From contig OZ245869.1 of NCBI GenBank assembly GCA_965229355.1, positions 806,001-870,000 of the forward strand: a stretch of 64,000 nucleotides of DNA, read 5' to 3'. Within the stretch, counting starts at the first letter, position 1. The number at the start of each line of letters is the position of its first letter. The DNA comes from GCA-2737725 sp965229355. GTDB taxonomy: Bacteria > Pseudomonadota > Alphaproteobacteria > Rhodospirillales > Rhodospirillaceae. A model generated the notes under the pieces. The model did not search any database and was not told the origin of the DNA. It worked only from the letters and a program-made list of their open reading frames with translations. The position numbers and the translations under genes were made by a program. Of the stretch, positions 62,459 through 64,000 are shown one piece after another.

Positions 62459-64000
62459 TTAGATCAGGCCAATGGAAGAGATCAGAACGTCGATGATTTT
62501 GATGCCGATAAATGGTGCTGCCAGGCCACCCACGCCGTAAATCAAGAGATTACGGCGTAAGATTGAAGCAGCCCCCGTCGGGCGATACGTGACACCACGC
62601 AGCGCCAAGGGGATCAGCACAATAATGATTAGCGCATTGAAGATGATTGCCGACAGAATTGCGCTTTCTGGTGATTCCAAGCCCATGATGTTTAAGGCCG
62701 CCAACTGCGGATAGAACGCGATGCAAATAGCCGGGATGATGGCAAAATATTTGGCGACGTCGTTCGCGATGGAGAACGTCGTCAGCGCACCGCGTGTCAT
62801 GAGAAGCTGTTTGCCAATGGCAACAATCTCAATGAGCTTAGTCGGGTCGCTGTCCAAGTCCACCATGTTGCCCGCTTCACGCGCGGCCATGGTGCCAGTT
62901 TGCATCGCCACGCCGACGTCAGCCTGCGCCAATGCCGGTGCATCGTTGGTGCCGTCACCGCACATTGCGACGAGTTTGCCACTGGCTTGTTCATCACGAA
63001 TAAGCTTCAGTTTCGCTTCGGGTGTGGCTTGAGCCAGAAAGTCATCAACACCGGCTTCTGCCGCAATCGCTGCCGCTGTCATGGCGTTGTCGCCGGTAAT
63101 CATGACAGTGCGGATGCCCATGGCGCGCATTTCGGCGAAACGTTCGCGGATGCCACCCTTGACGATATCTTTCAGGTGAATGATACCAAGCAACCGCCCA
63201 TCACGCGCAACAGCTAAAGGCGTGCCGCCAGACTTGCCAATATCTTCGGCAATCGACTGCGCCTGACGAATAGCAACATCAGCCGCGCCTTTGTTTTGAG
63301 CGATGACGGCATCCACAGCACCCTTGCGGATGGACGAACCATCGATATCGATACCGCTGATCCGGGTTTGAGCCGTAAACGGAATGAAGCGCGCGTGCAG
63401 CGGCTCCATCTCGCGTTGACGCAAGCCATATTTTTCCTTCGCCAATACGACGACAGAGCGGCCTTCCGGCGTTTCATCGCTTAAGCTTGCCAATTGCGCG
63501 GCATCCGCCAATTCACGTTCACTGACGCCCGTGAGTGGGATGAATTCCGTGGCTTGGCGATTACCTAGCGTGATGGTGCCGGTTTTATCCAACAGCAATG
63601 TGTCCACATCACCCGCGGCTTCAACCGCCCGGCCTGACATCGCCAGCACATTGAACCGCACCAAGCGGTTCATGCCCGCAATGCCAATAGCCGATAGCAA
63701 CGCGCCAATGGTTGTCGGGATCAGCGTGACGAACAGTGCAATCAGCACCACCACACTCACATGACCACCTGCATAAGCTGCAAAGCTGGGAATAGAGACA
63801 ACCGCGAACAAGAACACAATGCTCAAGCCCGCCAGCATGATATCGAGCGCGATTTCATTCGGCGTCTTTTTACGCTCCGCCCCCTCAATCAGCGCAATCA
63901 TGCGGTCCAGGAACGAGCCACCCTGAGGCGCTGTGATGCGCACCTTAATCCAATCTGACAATACCAGCGTGCCGCCGGTCACAGCACTGCGGTCACCACC
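62459..64000 (-). CDS. kdpB: KdpB catalytic subunit of the potassium-transporting ATPase, 5' end beyond window
   Basis: P-type ATPase subunit driving potassium uptake. The frame stays open to the right edge (SAVTGGTLVLSDW), so about 514 of roughly 680 residues are visible. Visible motifs: the phosphorylation site LLLDKTGTITLG, the hinge GDGTNDAPALAQADVG, VMITGDNAMTAAAIA, and DLDSDPTKLIEIV. The GTG at 63982 is an internal codon, not the start. kdpA and kdpF should lie to the right. Confidence 0.97.
   Translation of the reverse strand, partial: GGDRSAVTGGTLVLSDWIKVRITAPQGGSFLDRMIALIEGAERKKTPNEIALDIMLAGLSIVFLFAVVSIPSFAAYAGGHVSVVVLIALFVTLIPTTIGALLSAIGIAGMNRLVRFNVLAMSGRAVEAAGDVDTLLLDKTGTITLGNRQATEFIPLTGVSERELADAAQLASLSDETPEGRSVVVLAKEKYGLRQREMEPLHARFIPFTAQTRISGIDIDGSSIRKGAVDAVIAQNKGAADVAIRQAQSIAEDIGKSGGTPLAVARDGRLLGIIHLKDIVKGGIRERFAEMRAMGIRTVMITGDNAMTAAAIAAEAGVDDFLAQATPEAKLKLIRDEQASGKLVAMCGDGTNDAPALAQADVGVAMQTGTMAAREAGNMVDLDSDPTKLIEIVAIGKQLLMTRGALTTFSIANDVAKYFAIIPAICIAFYPQLAALNIMGLESPESAILSAIIFNALIIIVLIPLALRGVTYRPTGAASILRRNLLIYGVGGLAAPFIGIKIIDVLISSIGLI

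Noticed and set aside
1..64000. CRISPR arrays, rRNA genes or prophage genes
   Set aside because: No regularly spaced repeats, no rRNA sequence and no phage structural or lysis genes were seen.

Overview
The window looks like part of an alphaproteobacterial chromosome. Evidence: the gene orders dnaB-alr-...-radA-cvpA-purF-SDR and ppx-rlmE-guaB-rsmB-guaA are typical of that class, DUF2794 is present, Der carries the long basic tail common in the class, and a palindrome at 29258-29304 closely resembles a dispersed repeat I know from Hyphomicrobiales genomes. I cannot assign an order or genus.

Layout. 1-766: truncated MFS exporter (minus strand). 966-9674: plus-strand housekeeping run dnaB, alr, mlaE, mlaF, radA, cvpA, purF, SDR. 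9677-14144: minus-strand run TPR anchor protein, BamB-like lipoprotein, Der, acetyltransferase. 14530-24354: small mixed genes (lipoprotein, DUF2794, a 32-codon membrane peptide, ArsC-like protein, a TPR/GT41 glycosyltransferase, ABM and NTF2-like proteins, an ArsR regulator with a palindromic operator and two SRPBCC genes, a SulP permease without STAS domain, DUF1993). 24370-32753: minus-strand run ppx, rlmE, guaB, rsmB, guaA, DUF2322, ABC-F. 32986-34197: MFS gene, followed by tRNA-Gln(CTG) at 34536-34609. 57661-64000: kdpB (partial), kdpC, a TorF-type porin, kdpD, kdpE.

The accessory part is 35170-56749, directly after the tRNA. It holds a TonB-dependent receptor, five DUF1838 paralogues (each with a twin-arginine motif near its N terminus), an exported formylglycine sulfatase with its own formylglycine-generating enzyme, two alpha/beta hydrolases, a beta-lactamase-fold protein with degenerate catalytic motifs, a phytanoyl-CoA-type Fe(II)/2OG dioxygenase, a GMC oxidoreductase, an MFS transporter, an isocitrate lyase/PEP mutase-family protein lacking the Cys-Gly-His motif, a cupin, an ornithine cyclodeaminase-family protein and a LysR regulator.

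Three promoter regions in this island each contain the dyad ATGC-N7-GCAT, which fits the T-N11-A pattern of LysR-type regulators: 40248-40262, 47586-47600 and 56812-56826. These three regions can between them serve every gene of the island. I read it as one LysR-controlled regulon for uptake and stepwise breakdown of an unknown, probably sulfated or esterified, organic compound: TonB import, periplasmic desulfation, hydrolysis and DUF1838 steps, MFS transfer to the cytoplasm, then oxidation by the dioxygenase and GMC enzyme and C-C cleavage by the lyase. The substrate and the DUF1838 reaction are not deducible from sequence. This is the best candidate here for an undescribed system.
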